From assembly GCA_027604705.1 (NCBI GenBank), contig JADHYV010000011.1, positions 124,001 through 188,000 of the forward strand: a stretch of DNA of 64,000 nucleotides, written 5' to 3'. Below, in pieces: positions 1 through 9,683 of this stretch. The notes under the pieces were generated by a model. The model had not been told where the DNA came from and searched no databases. It was given only the letters and a program-made list of their open reading frames with translations. This stretch comes from Allomyces arbusculus (Eukaryota; Blastocladiomycota; Blastocladiomycetes; Blastocladiales; Blastocladiaceae). A program made the translations under genes and the position numbers. Each line of letters starts with the position of its first letter. The stretch's first letter is position 1.

Positions 1-21
1 ATAGTGCCTCTCCATCACTAG

Positions 22-887
22 CGCCCGTACCGCGGCAAGACCAACGAGGCGTTGACACAAGCCATCTTGTACGACGACTTGGTGTTCCCGGAGAACGCGT
101 CGAGCCACGTGTCGAAGGCGTGCATGGAGTGCCTGCGTGGGGTACGCGTGTTTGATTTCTTGGTTGGGACTGCCCTCCCCCACCGTTGCCTGATGCCGTG
201 CGTCTTTGGGGGTTTAGTTCTTGACGCGCGACGTGACCAAGCGACTCGGGTGCGGGCCGACGGGCCTGCAGGACCTTAAGGACCACGCGTGGCTCAAGCA
301 CCTCGACTGGGACCACATGGAGACCAAGGAGGCGATTGCGCCGTTCATTCCCGACGTACGCGACACCCACCGCTCACTCATCACCACCGCACTTACGCGA
401 CACCCACCGCTCACTCACCACCCCCGCACTCACGCTGACCCCACCTCCCACCCAACAGAGCAAGCGCCCCAACTTTGACGCGACGCACGAGCTCGAGGAA
501 CTCCTTCTCGAAGAGAACCCGCTCAAGCACAAGAAGCGCGCGGCGCCGAAACCGGGCGCGCCACCGCAATCCAAGGAAGAGCGGCTGATGGACGAAAAGT
601 TCCTCGTCTACGACTACTCGAAACCCAAGCCCAACAAGCGGAGTCTCGGCGAACACTCATTTATTGACTTGCAGGCAATTGTGCGCGACGACGGGTCGGG
701 CATGCCGGGCGCGTCGTCTACCTGCTCAGACTCGACGGCGCCGGGACATGGCGTGCCGCGTGGATCGGTCTCGGCCACGGGCGTGATCCCACCGCCGCCG
801 CCGCCGATTGCGGAAGAGGCGATGGGTGGGATGGCCGGGTTGGCCGCGAACGTTGCGCTGCCGGCGTCGCGTGGCGCGACGGATTAA
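22..887 (+). CDS. STK32/YANK-type AGC serine/threonine kinase, C-terminal part
   Basis: This is the 3' end of a kinase gene that begins left of the window. Exons are 22-141, 218-355 and 459-887, all joined in phase 0; an AG at 20-21 marks the acceptor of the first exon. The first two exons give the last kinase helices, including the AGC-typical LTRDVTKRLG and a block ending FIPD. The third gives NFDATHELEELLLEENPLK followed by a Lys/Arg stretch and EKFLVYDY, which matches the C-terminal tail of the STK32 (YANK) family (human ...CDPTFELEEMILE...). The catalytic core lies outside the window, so activity cannot be judged. The tail after residue 150 of this part is low-complexity, with a run of prolines near the end. 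Family assignment is by recall of the YANK tail; another AGC kinase is less likely. Confidence 0.8.
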
Positions 888-1296
888 GGGGGTGGAGTGG
901 GTACTGGGTTGAATGGAGGGGGCGGACTTGGCCGGGGCGGATTGGTGGATGACGGGGCGTTTAGAGTCGATGGAGGGTCCGGGAGCGAGGGAGAAAGGAG
1001 GGAAGGGGAAGGGGACGGGACTCGTTGCTCTTGTAACAAGCGATACAGCGAATATGGATTTCCATAGGTTTAAGAACGCAAGCGGTCGCATCGGCGCTCC
1101 GCTGGGTGGAGAGGATTGCGACATTCACGTTCATAAAGACGGAGCAAAATTGTATAAATAAATACAGGGTGACGAACAGGTCGCAAGAAAATCAAGCAAA
1201 AACTGACGGCATCACCGAGAACGACGCGATCATGGCAAGATGCTCTTCGAGAACGTGCGATGGCACCAGAACGCGTAGCCGACAAACAGGATCTGT
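888..1296. other. Intergenic, tail-to-tail, with poly(A) signal
   Basis: Non-coding stretch between the end of the kinase gene and the end of the minus-strand membrane-protein gene. It carries an AATAAA-type signal at 1157-1162 in an A/T-rich patch, the likely 3' end of the kinase transcript. No other structure seen. Confidence 0.4.
1157..1162 (+). terminator. Candidate polyadenylation signal AATAAA
   Basis: AATAAA inside ataaataaat, 270 nt after the kinase stop codon, in an otherwise GC-rich region. Plausible poly(A) signal; position only, no transcript data. Confidence 0.35.
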
Positions 1297-1786
1297 TCAA
1301 GTCGTGAAAACCTTCAGTCTCGTCGTTTTGGGGCACACAACAGCGCCCCCACCCAATGGAAACGCACCTCGAGCACCAATCCAATTGTGCCAAACATCTT
1401 GATGGTGCCGAGCGTAATCACAGCGAGAATGACCACGGCGATGACCATGATCGTAAGCATGCCGAGGAAATTCCGGAACAGGCTCCAGTTGCGCTGGTAG
1501 AATGCGTAGAGGATCGTGATCACGCAGAGCATCTTGAAAATGATGAGAATCAACGAGATGATCGCTCCGGTCACGACTAATCGGGCAGAATGTGTCGTGA
1601 GCCCATGGATATGCGCGTGCGCGAGAGTAGATCTGGTATTTGACTCCCCGTACTGCTCGAGAACGAGTAGTTCGTAATGGCAAGCCCGTCGAGAATGAGC
1701 TGCGCGACGCCGAGGGCCGCGAGCAGGATAAAGGACATGCGGTAGTCGCCCGAGGCGAACGCGGAAAAGGGTCCACAGCCGGCCAT
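1297..1786 (-). CDS. Small multi-pass membrane protein, unknown
   Basis: Starts with MAGCGPFSAF at 1786. Exon 1 is 1654-1786 and exon 2 begins at 1576 after a 77-nt intron with a GTACGG donor and a phase 1 join. Exon 2 can read through to a stop at 1314 (131 aa), or be spliced again (donor GTGCGT at 1367, acceptor before 1311) to end at 1297 with VFTT. Three to four hydrophobic segments are visible: around RMSFILLAALGVAQLILDGL, AIISLILIIFKMLCVITILY and a long one after FYQRNWSLFRN. No signal peptide or catalytic motif. I do not recognise the family; AGTRAP-like or Tvp-type Golgi proteins have similar size and topology but no convincing sequence match. It is a tail-to-tail neighbour of the kinase. 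Confidence 0.6.
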
Positions 1787-2260
1787 GATAGTTGCTGGTT
1801 GGTTGGTTGGTTGATGTTGGATGAGTTGGTTGGTGGTGGGACCGACGACGAAAACGACGGTTGCTGGAACTTGAGCGGGTTCGATGCCGTGGGCGGGAAG
1901 GCAGCAGCTTTGTAGCAACTTGCACCAAGGAGGATTGGTGCAAAATTGGCGTTTAGTCTGGCTTGACGTGGGTGGTGGGAGAAGGGAGCATCGCAGCCTG
2001 GGTCCTGGCGCTCGGCAGCAGCCTGTGGACTTGGCGCGACTTGCAGCCGCGCAGGCGACTGCCGGCTGGCTGCAGGGCCCACATGCTTTGCCTTGGCCAC
2101 TTGCACGCGAAACTCACGCCCGCTTTGCGAGACGCTGCGGGACAAGTTCTGAAAACCGCTCAACGACATTGGCGCCATCAAACAAATCTATTCTGGCCGC
2201 GCAACGGCGGCCCGGATCTGTTTTGGCCATGGCGAAGTGCGCGACAACACCACGCAAGGG
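1787..2260. other. Intergenic upstream of the small membrane gene
   Basis: 474 nt between two minus-strand genes. It holds a short GGTT repeat (about 1797-1813) and no supported ORF. It must contain the promoter of the 1297-1786 gene and the 3' end of the next gene; no TATA-like element stands out. Confidence 0.3.
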
Positions 2261-2878
2261 TCACTCCAAATCAACATCGTCGTCGCCATCAGCAGCCGGG
2301 GCCGCTGCGGTTTCCCCATCTGCCTGCGCGTGCCCTCCTGCAGGTACCGCGTCGGCCTCGCTGCTCGCGGCGCTGCCGTCAGACGGTGCGCCCTCACTTT
2401 CGCCCTCGCCCTCGCCCACCAGGTCGCCGACGCGCACTTCTTTGTCATTGAACGTCAACTTCAAGTCCGGGTTCCCGGCGCCCGCAAACTTGGCCAGCTG
2501 TTCCATCATCATGCGCGCTAACTGTTCCGTCTGCTCGGACGTCATTCTGCTCGCGGGCGACTCCTCGCTTGGCGTAATGCCCGAGCCTGCAGCTGCAGCG
2601 GCGCTTGGCGGTACGACGACTGGCGGCTCCTGCGCCCTGCTCGCGTCGCCGGTACTGGTTTCCATGCGGATCACGGGCGCGGCGGGTGCCGTGCTGCCCC
2701 ATCCGTAGAGCGCGAAAAACACGGCGAACAGCGCGACGGGGATCGCGACGAGGGCTGGGATGATGTACTTGCGCCCGAGTTCGTGCGCGCGCTGCGCGGC
2801 GGCGCGCTGCGCGTCGCGCTCGTGCTTTGGCAGTTTCTTGGGCTTGGGCTTGCCGGTTTGTTGCAGCGTGCGGGCCAT
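2261..2878 (-). CDS. Single-pass membrane protein, unknown
   Basis: Single-exon reading frame of 205 aa starting MARTLQQTGKPKPKKL in a good start context (GCC following ATG). The N-terminal 35 residues are highly basic, followed by one clear membrane helix (IIPALVAIPVALFAVFFALY), then a long Ala/Ser/Glu-rich tail. Near residues 115-145 there is a Met/Gln-rich helix (TEQLARMMMEQLAKF) that could be amphipathic; the last residues are strongly acidic (DGDDDVDLE). The layout suggests a short basic cytosolic end, one membrane anchor and a disordered domain. No family is recognised. The next upstream minus-strand gene ends at 3236, leaving about 360 nt for a promoter. Confidence 0.6.
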   Translation of the reverse strand: MARTLQQTGKPKPKKLPKHERDAQRAAAQRAHELGRKYIIPALVAIPVALFAVFFALYGWGSTAPAAPVIRMETSTGDASRAQEPPVVVPPSAAAAAGSGITPSEESPASRMTSEQTEQLARMMMEQLAKFAGAGNPDLKLTFNDKEVRVGDLVGEGEGESEGAPSDGSAASSEADAVPAGGHAQADGETAAAPAADGDDDVDLE

Positions 2879-3235
2879 GGTTGGTGCTGGTGTGGTGTTG
2901 GTGGTTGGAGGCTGATGTGGGAATGTTGGAGAGGGAGAGAACGCGCGGGGTGAAGAGAAGCGAAAAGCGATCGGCCGAGGTTCGCCACGTCGCCACACGA
3001 AAACCGGCCCCGTTCACGTGGCGCCGTGGTTCTCACCAGCTGCTGATCTGCACCATGATCTGCATCTGCGCGCCAACGTCTTCGCCTCCAAGGCGGTGGA
3101 GTGCGCGTCGAGCTCGGCAAGGTCGTTCCGCATGCTCTCCACCCGAAACCCGCGCAGAAAATTGGCAATACAGCAATGCATTTCGGCATCTACAGCAAGG
3201 ATATCAAATAACCAAACCGCTCAGCGACCTCCCCC
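2879..3235. other. Intergenic
   Basis: 357 nt between two same-strand genes; upstream region of the 2261-2878 gene. No repeat, promoter element or ORF that I can support. Confidence 0.3.
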
Positions 3236-5284
3236 TCACCTGTTCTTGGCCTCCTCCTGAGTATTCCGCGCCCCACTGTTCTGCCACACGATCCGCACGC
3301 GCGGGTGCACCCACACCAGCTCCTTTGCCTCGTTACCCTCCGCAACCCTGTTGGCCGCCTCCGCGATCGGATCCTGCATGCTCACATACCCCAGCGCCTT
3401 GCCGAGCACGAGCAGGGGCACCCCCACACACGCAAACAACACGACCATCAGCATCCTCTCCGCCAACTCGAGCGCGCGCACCTGAGCCGTCAACCCACGC
3501 ATTGCGCGCGCCGGAACCGATCGCACAGGCACCGCGGCCCCCGGCTCGCCCTGCACCATGGGCGCGTCCTGGACCTCCGCGGCCACACCGCCGCGCCACG
3601 CCGTCACCGCCGCGGCACCGAGCGCGGCCAGCGTCTGTGCCCAGGTGAGATCGACCGTGTGTTGCCGCGCAACGGCGGGTGCCGCAGGTGCGGCGCGGCG
3701 CAGCTGGGCGACCGCGTCCCTTGGCAAGTGCGCGCCAAGATGTGCGAGGTATTTCGCGGGGGACGGGACGGTCGGGAGCCCCGCGACCGGGTAAAACAGC
3801 GTGCGGTGCGTCGGGTACCCGCCGTTCAACAACATCGGGAACGGCGGCGTCGCGCCCAGCGCGGCTGCAGCGGCCAGACCCGCCGTGACACCGTCTTCAT
3901 GGAACCCGTAATTACACCAGGCGCCCGCGAACCCCGTGAACCGCGTATTCGCAATCGACGCGAGCTGTTCCTGCGCCTGGACGAGATCGAACCCGTACAC
4001 CGGGTGGTCGTACAGGTACTCTTCAATCACGAGACTCGGGTCCGGCTCGTAGAGCGGGTTCACGGTCACAAACACGTCGCCGTGCGTGCGCCGTGGGATA
4101 AAGGGTTGCAGCCGGTTCATCCAGTAGGTGACGCAGACGCCGTCGGCTTCGTTCCCGTCGGCGGTCGTCTTGGTCAGGTAGTTCCAGGCCGCCCACGTCT
4201 CGCGCCGCTTGGGCATCAAGTTCGGATCGCGGTGCAGGACGGCGCGGTTCTTGGAATAACGCACTTTGCCGAGCACCTCGCGCTCGCGTGGGGTCGCGTC
4301 GGCCAGCAGTTGCAGCGAAATGTCGCCGTGCGTCGCGAGAATCACATAGTCGTAGACGCTCGCGCCGTCGCGGTCGTCCGTGACGGTCACTTGGCCGCGC
4401 GGGAAGTCCTCGAGCGACGTGGGTTGGTTGGTGAGCGTGCCGCGCGTGATCTGCGTGACGCGGTGCCCAATGCGCACGTCCGGCAAGTGCTCGGCGACTT
4501 TGGCGACATACGACCGCGACCCGAGCGGGATTGTGAGCCATTTTGGGCGCCCGACGAGCTGCAGCATGCGGTGGTTGCGGAAGAACCGGATCAGCGTCAA
4601 GATCGGGAATTCGTCGAGGCAGGTGCCCGCGGGCGTCGACCAGATCGCCGCCGTCTGCGGGACCAGGAAATTGTGCTTGAACGACGGCGAGTAGTTGCCC
4701 GCGGCCAGAAACTCGCCAATCGACTGCCGCGCGTGGAACGCGTACCGCGCGCGGTCGGCCTCGGTCACGCCCGCGGCCCCGAACGTGACCTTGTCGGCGA
4801 GATCGGCAATGGCCGCGGCGTGCCAGTGGAACCGCAACACGTCCCATACCATGCGCCAAATCCCGTTTTCAGAGAAATCGAGCACGTTCTCGCGCTGCGC
4901 AAAGAGCGTCTTGAGCGTATCACCCGCCCACTCGAACGCGCCTTGGTTGCGCGACACGGAGAAGGACATGTCCGAGGGCGTGACGCCGACTTGCACGGCA
5001 TCGAGAAACGCGAGCAGGTTTGGGTAGGTGACGGGGTTGCACACGATAAAGCCCGTATCGACGGGGGCCGCGGGCACTTGGTCGGCAAACTCCTTGAGCG
5101 GCGGGACGTCGACCGTGTGCGTGTGCCCGCCGAGGTAGTTGCCGGCCTCGTAGAGCGTCACGGCGTAGGACTCGGGGTACTGCGAGAGCAGCCAGGCGGC
5201 CGAGAGGCCGGCGATGCCGCTGCCGACGACGGCGACGCGCAGCGGGCGCGACGAGGGCGGGAGCGAGTCGATGGTTGGGGCCAT
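3236..5284 (-). CDS. FAD-dependent amine oxidase-like protein (NAD/FAD-binding, COG2907 type)
   Basis: Intronless frame of 682 aa. The start MAPTIDSLPPSSRP at 5284 has a strong context; an in-frame ATG at 5329 would add 15 residues. Residues 15-45 hold the dinucleotide fold, GSGIAGLSAAWLLSQYP, followed by the acidic YEAGNYLGGHTHTVDV typical of bacterial and fungal 'predicted NAD/FAD-binding protein' amine oxidases that often sit next to cyclopropane fatty acid synthase genes. The middle has the expected FAD contacts (VILATHGD and a late GFHEDGVTAGLAAA). The C-terminal 120 residues carry a hydrophobic helix (MVVLFACVGVPLLVLG), so the protein may be membrane-anchored. The substrate is unknown. 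The reverse strand is open for about 800 codons, a by-product of GC bias. Confidence 0.8.
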   Translation of the reverse strand: MAPTIDSLPPSSRPLRVAVVGSGIAGLSAAWLLSQYPESYAVTLYEAGNYLGGHTHTVDVPPLKEFADQVPAAPVDTGFIVCNPVTYPNLLAFLDAVQVGVTPSDMSFSVSRNQGAFEWAGDTLKTLFAQRENVLDFSENGIWRMVWDVLRFHWHAAAIADLADKVTFGAAGVTEADRARYAFHARQSIGEFLAAGNYSPSFKHNFLVPQTAAIWSTPAGTCLDEFPILTLIRFFRNHRMLQLVGRPKWLTIPLGSRSYVAKVAEHLPDVRIGHRVTQITRGTLTNQPTSLEDFPRGQVTVTDDRDGASVYDYVILATHGDISLQLLADATPREREVLGKVRYSKNRAVLHRDPNLMPKRRETWAAWNYLTKTTADGNEADGVCVTYWMNRLQPFIPRRTHGDVFVTVNPLYEPDPSLVIEEYLYDHPVYGFDLVQAQEQLASIANTRFTGFAGAWCNYGFHEDGVTAGLAAAAALGATPPFPMLLNGGYPTHRTLFYPVAGLPTVPSPAKYLAHLGAHLPRDAVAQLRRAAPAAPAVARQHTVDLTWAQTLAALGAAAVTAWRGGVAAEVQDAPMVQGEPGAAVPVRSVPARAMRGLTAQVRALELAERMLMVVLFACVGVPLLVLGKALGYVSMQDPIAEAANRVAEGNEAKELVWVHPRVRIVWQNSGARNTQEEAKNR

Positions 5285-5760
5285 GGTGTGCTCGCGCTGG
5301 CTGGTGCGGGGGAAGGGGTCGAGGATCAAGTGCTTGCGATGGACCAGCGGGCCGCGGACGTCGTCGTCGATGGATCAGGGCAGTTCGGAGGCAGTTGTGG
5401 GGCAGTGGCAGAGGAGCACCGTCGGCCGGGCGGGGGACGCGCCCGTTTTGAGGGCGCGCCGACGGCATCCAGGCGACCAACGGCATCCAGGCGACCGACG
5501 TTCGGCCGTGTCCGCAGTGGCCGGCTGGCCAAGGCGCGGGGCACGCGCGGGCGGGGTCGCGTCAGCGCGGCCGGCCGGTGCGCGAGCGCGGCGGGCGTGA
5601 TCGCGATCGAAGCGACTGGGAGACAGCGGGGGACACCGCGGGGACGCCGGCCGGCGCGCCCGCAGCCACAGCGTGACGCTGGCGTGGCCACGCTCACCGC
5701 ACGCTGACCGGCCGCGCCGCCGTCCTCGACACGCTCCTTCTGCCAGCACCAACCACCCCC
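5285..5760. other. Divergent promoter region
   Basis: Upstream of both the minus-strand FAD protein and the plus-strand small gene. An 18-nt tandem duplication (acggcatccaggcgacc type) lies near 5462-5500. Very GC-rich; no TATA box seen. Confidence 0.3.
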
Positions 5761-5874
5761 ATGCCGCACCACCAAGTTACCCCCGCCTGCACCTGCACCT
5801 GCACATGCACCTGCAAGAAGCACTCGCCCATCGACAACGACGTGCTCGCCAACGAGACCTTAACGAATGTGTGA
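5761..5874 (+). CDS. Short Cys-rich upstream ORF
   Basis: A 37-codon ORF beginning MPHHQVTP and then alternating Cys and Thr (four consecutive C-x-C steps) before KK. Its stop codon overlaps the ATG of the next ORF by 8 nt (ATGTGTGA). The C-x-C run is metallothionein-like by eye, but it is encoded by an imperfect CACCTG hexamer repeat and may be fortuitous. It could be a translated uORF, a separate micro-protein, or the first exon of the next gene with an unseen splice. Confidence 0.25.
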   Translation: MPHHQVTPACTCTCTCTCKKHSPIDNDVLANETLTNV

Positions 5875-6334
5875 CGAGGAAACGCGCCGGATCGCCGAAA
5901 ACACGCGTGCGGTGGTGGTTCTCCCAGAACCCCGCGACAGCGAGTTCTGGGAGCGGCGCGATCTCGAGCTGCTAACCAACGGAGCTCCAGCCGACGCGCA
6001 GCTCGTGAAGCAGTTGCTTTACCAGAACATATTCCAAGGGCACGTGTTCCTGGACGGTGGCTCACTCGCGGCCCCCCCCCCCCCCCCCCGACCATTCCGG
6101 GCTCGTCGAGGTGGTTCTGCAAGTGCAGCGCACCTCGCCTTGATTGTGGTCCCAGACCGGCGTTCCCCCAATGCCCGGCTCGTGGCGTGGGCCCGACTAG
6201 TCAACGCGCAAGGGAGTCCCGCGGAAATGCGCTGGGATGCTCAGACGGTCGAGACACTCAAGGTCGTCAAGGAGCGCGTCGACAGCGCGGTTTACACCAA
6301 AATCGACGCCCGCGTGCAGGCGTCGGCCGAGTAG
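5867..6334 (+). CDS. Small protein, unknown function
   Basis: Starts MCDEETRRIAENTRAV. The frame is open to 6334 (155 aa), but an intron 6057-6128 (72 nt, GTGGCT donor, GTGCAG acceptor, phase 1 on both sides) is more likely because it removes an odd poly-proline stretch encoded by 18 consecutive Cs and leaves a smooth 131-aa protein. The body is helical and charged (FWERRDLELLTN, TVETLKVVKERVDSAVYTK). No domain, signal or membrane segment. Not recognised. A short Cys-rich ORF overlaps its start, so translation may be regulated or the true 5' end may lie further upstream. Confidence 0.45.
   Translation: MCDEETRRIAENTRAVVVLPEPRDSEFWERRDLELLTNGAPADAQLVKQLLYQNIFQGHVFLDGGSLAAPPPPPRPFRARRGGSASAAHLALIVVPDRRSPNARLVAWARLVNAQGSPAEMRWDAQTVETLKVVKERVDSAVYTKIDARVQASAE
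6072..6089 (+). repeat. C18 homopolymer tract, probable intron
   Basis: Eighteen consecutive Cs, within the probable intron 6057-6128 of the small unknown gene. One of four such tracts in the window (see also 39036, 43803, 61006). Confidence 0.9.
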
Positions 6335-6800
6335 GTTGGGTCGCGCGGTTAATCGGCGCGTGCGTGACGTCGATGCTTGCGATGGTGCCGGTGTACTTGG
6401 GGTTGCTGCGATGGCGCTGGTCTACTGGGGTTGTTGCTGTGGTTGGTGCGCGGCGGCTCCGCGCACCCGGCCGTCTCCCTTCCTCTTTACCCTTTCTTGA
6501 ACCGTTCCCTTGACCATGACAAAACATATAAAGCATATTTTGAGGAAGACTGATTTTCATTCTCCAAGTCCTGGTCGTGCAACGCCTGTACCGTCGAGGC
6601 CAGCGTGGCAACGTTTCTGGCAGTGGCGGATTGGAAGCCAGGAGGTGCCGTGAGGGGGCAACCGTCAAGTCGCTCCACAACGTTTCTGCCTTCATTTGCT
6701 CAACTTCTGCTCTCCACAGCCGACGACTCGACATCAGCGAACGTCCAACCACCCCCGACAGCGTTCCGTCACCAAGACTGCTCGAATTGGCCTGCACACG
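6335..6800. other. Intergenic with promoter of the membrane protein gene
   Basis: 466 nt between two plus-strand genes. Contains a TATA-like element at 6535-6544. No other feature recognised. Confidence 0.35.
6535..6544 (+). promoter_or_regulatory. TATA-like element
   Basis: CATATAAAGC in a locally A/T-rich patch, 257 nt before the ATG at 6801. The same ten bases occur upstream of BiP, which supports use as a TATA box. Confidence 0.35.
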
Positions 6801-8021
6801 ATGGCCCGCGGCCCAATCCACCTGCTGCAGCAGGCTATGGCCGAAGGCATCGTCGGCCAGCCCAACAACCCCGCGTCGGTACCGACCACCAACGGCAACG
6901 ACAGTACCAGCGCCCCGAAAAGTACCACAGGCAGTACCACCGCCGTAAATGCCTTAACGACGGCGCCCGACGCTGCGGCACGCACAAATGCTCGCCCACA
7001 CACGCGTGTCGTGAGCCTGCGTAATCCATTGATCATGCCGCCACTGCCCGCGCAGTACGCGTCGCTGCTCTACGCGGGCGTCGTGGGCCTCGGCGCGGCG
7101 ACAGCGGCCGTGCAGCACATGCCCGTCGGTGACCGCATCGGCACGCCCGAGGACCTGAGCGACCCGTGGGCGCCGCGCACGCTGCTGACCGTGGCCACAA
7201 GCCACTTGCACACGCACCTCGGTCTGCTCGCGCCCGTCTACGCGACGCTCCTGACTGCCGTTATTGCCGTCTACACGACCTATTTCCGCGCGCACAACAT
7301 CAATGCTCTGCGGCACGCTGCGCGCCGTATCGCTGTGAACGCCGTCGTCGGCTACTTTACGGTCCAGTACGCGCCCAAGCTGCTCGCCGCGCTTCTCGCC
7401 GCCACGTGCCCGGCCGCAACGTGTCCGCCGCTCGACGCCGACGCGATCCGGCCGATTGCCGCGGCGCTTTTTGCGACCGTTGTCACGCGCGAAGAGTCGC
7501 TCGTCTGGGTGCGCCGCGTCCTGCACGTACGCGCCGCCGCGAGACGCGAAAAGCTCGCGCAAGAGGACCGCATGGGCGCGGTACCGCCCGTTTCGCCCGT
7601 CACGACGCCGCACACGACCCCGCTCCATTCGGGTTCGTCGCTGCCGCGGCTTGACCTCGACGACGACCTGTGGGACGACAAGGACGGGTGGGACTCGGTT
7701 CTCTTCTGGGCCACGTTTTTTACCGGGTTTGCATGGACCGCCGAGCTGTGCATGGCCGCGTTTTTCCTCGGGACAGCAGCCGATAAGGTGGCGGCGGTCG
7801 TGCTAGGTTACGCCGGGTGGTGGTATGTTTCTCGCGTAACGCTCTTCGATTGTGGCGAACACACGCACTCACTTTTTTCCGGCCCTCCCTTCAGGCTCGT
7901 CTACGTGCAGTGGTACCAGCGGCCCGGTGCTCCGTTCCGTCCGGCATTGCCTGGCAACTACCACACGTACCCGTCGTGGGAGGCGGCTGCCGCATCCACG
8001 ATCAAGCCCAAGACCGACTAG
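6801..8021 (+). CDS. Multi-pass membrane protein, unknown
   Basis: Starts MARGPIHLLQQAMAEG. Exons are 6801-7822 and 7895-8021; the 72-nt intron has a GTATGT donor and TTCAG acceptor and joins GWW to LVYVQWYQRP (382 aa). The first 65 residues are Ser/Thr/Asn-rich and probably disordered. Hydrophobic segments follow: YASLLYAGVVGLGAATAAV, LLAPVYATLLTAVIAVY, a stretch near AVVGYFTVQYAPKLLAALL, and later VLFWATFFTGFAWTAELCMA. A basic loop (RRVLHVRAAARREK) and an acidic one (DLDDDLWDDKDGWDS) lie between them. There is no recognisable catalytic motif and I do not know the family. Confidence 0.65.
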   Translation: MARGPIHLLQQAMAEGIVGQPNNPASVPTTNGNDSTSAPKSTTGSTTAVNALTTAPDAAARTNARPHTRVVSLRNPLIMPPLPAQYASLLYAGVVGLGAATAAVQHMPVGDRIGTPEDLSDPWAPRTLLTVATSHLHTHLGLLAPVYATLLTAVIAVYTTYFRAHNINALRHAARRIAVNAVVGYFTVQYAPKLLAALLAATCPAATCPPLDADAIRPIAAALFATVVTREESLVWVRRVLHVRAAARREKLAQEDRMGAVPPVSPVTTPHTTPLHSGSSLPRLDLDDDLWDDKDGWDSVLFWATFFTGFAWTAELCMAAFFLGTAADKVAAVVLGYAGWWYVSRVTLFDCGEHTHSLFSGPPFRLVYVQWYQRPGAPFRPALPGNYHTYPSWEAAAASTIKPKTD

Positions 8022-8182
8022 ACTAACCGCCGTCGGGCAAGCGCTCCATATTTGTTAAATTCATCCCGCAAAACATTTGAACCTTCCACCGTTATTTGCT
8101 GCTCAGAAGAACGTCGGCATTGGAGTGAAGGAATCAGTGGATGATATATTCAAGGAATCAAGAACCCATTGCGTTGCCGCGC

Positions 8183-8352
8183 TCACAGGATAATCTTGTA
8201 TTTGATCGCGTTCGGCACCGTGTTCACGAGCACGCGGCCGTCGTAACTCGCCGAGCAAAACACCCACGGGTTTGCTACGCTCCACGCGAGCCCATACACC
8301 GAGTCCTCGTGCTGGTCGTAGGTCATGAGCAGTCCGTCGTCGAGCTTGGCCC

Positions 8353-8395
<43 letters not shown>

Positions 8396-9683
8396 CCCAC
8401 CACCACTCGCAGCGGCCTCGTCCTCGGTCTCAGACGCGTCCGACATGACGCCGATCGGCAACGACGAGATTGACGAGACCGACGTCAGGTGCACGGCGTG
8501 GTCGGTACTCGCCGATAAGACGAGCTGGTCGTGGAACCGGTTATACTGCACGTGCGTGACCCAGTGTGTGTGGCGGCCCGCGTCGTCGAGAACGGGACGC
8601 GCCGCGTGTCGCGGGTCCCAGTACCGGACTGCACAGTCGTCGCCGCCCGTGGCCAACTGGTGCGGCTTGTTGGGGTTCCAGTCGACGGAGCGGCACTGCA
8701 CGTTGTGTGTGCGGAACGTGGTTGCCACGGATCCGGCACGGACGTCGATAACGGATACTTGCTGGTCGTGCGCGACGGCAATCTGCGACGGCGCGTGCGG
8801 ATTCCAGGAGAGAGATGACGACGTCCCAGTCGGGCCTGAGCTTGCCGGATCGTGTTCCGGGTGCGGCAGCGCGACGGTCGCCCCGAGCATCGCCGAAGTG
8901 AGCGATTCAGTCAGCGAATAGATAGCTAGGTGGTCCCGGTCGCGGCCGACAAGCTTGGTCGTGTTGCCGGACGGGTCGAATTGAACTCTAGCGTAGAGGT
9001 GAATTCGTGGGAGGGAGGGTAAGGAACCGCGCATTGGAAGTGGGCCGGACGCTGGTACGAAAACGTACTCGGCAATCCCAAACTTGGAGAACTTGTCGTC
9101 GAGCGTGACAATCGGCTCGAGATCCAGGTTCACTGCGCCTTGGTTCCCGCCCACATTGTCGATCACGCGCGAATCCATGCGCCAGATCGTCGACCGCATA
9201 CGATGCGATCGCTCACCGACTAAATGCGCACCACTGTCCGTAAGAGTCGATTCGCCGAATTCAATCAAAGATTAGTTCCAGACCGTACCGACATTGTAGC
9301 TCGTCGCAATAACATGCTTGGCGTCGCGGTTCGGACACGACGCAATCGCGTGAATCTCGTGCGAGTGGCGAAACTCGACGTGCGCGACCGTGTCGGGCTG
9401 GTCCTCGCAGTACTCGATCAGGTGGAGCTCGTTCTCGCTGGCCAGACCGAGTGTGCCAATCAAAAACAACGACCGCTCCTCTTCGCCCGAGAGAGCGTGG
9501 ACGGCACGCGTCTATCGTCGCGCATGTCCGCAAAATGGTGAGGCACAAGCACGAACGCGGCGGATCATGGCATTTCTTGACCGAGAAGCTTGCAGTCGCA
9601 GCAAATTGAGCATGTTATCACGGCACCTGGTTCCGCAGGCCGTACACGCAAGCATGATCGCTGTCGTCGCTTTGTCGGTTCAT
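8183..9683 (-). CDS. EIPR1: EARP/GARP-interacting WD-repeat protein (EIPR1/TSSC1)
   Basis: Four exons: 9627-9683, 9289-9511, 9069-9219, 8183-8987; phases agree throughout and give 411 aa. The N-terminus ends exon 1 with VYGLRNQ and continues TRAVHAL, then LFLIGTLGL, aligning with human EIPR1 (YGLEFQARAL...RFLVGTQ). The C-terminus YDQHEDSVYGLAWSV...SYDGRVLVNTVPNAIKY closely matches the human end. In between are WD blades (CRSVDWNPNKPHQLATGGDD, HTHWVTHVQYNRFHDQLVL). EIPR1 binds the EARP and GARP tethering complexes and works in endosome-to-Golgi and dense-core vesicle traffic. A run of 13 prolines, encoded by a GGC-type microsatellite, sits in the acidic loop before the last blade. It lies upstream-adjacent to VPS15 on the same strand. 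Confidence 0.9.
8353..8394. repeat. GGC trinucleotide microsatellite in EIPR1 coding sequence
   Basis: About 14 GGC units, read on the minus strand as a proline run in a loop between WD blades of EIPR1. Likely length-variable between strains. Confidence 0.85.

Noticed and set aside
913-1161. 82-codon plus-strand ORF after the kinase
   Set aside because: Gly/Arg-rich, no motif, lies in the kinase 3' flank with the poly(A) signal.
3305-5707. 800-codon ORF on the plus strand opposite the FAD amine oxidase-like gene
   Set aside because: Antisense shadow: the minus-strand frame has clear FAD-binding motifs, while this one is Arg-rich and low in structure, as expected for the complement of GC-biased codons.
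8353-8394. GGC array as CRISPR or other structured array
   Set aside because: Simple coding microsatellite for a proline run in EIPR1.
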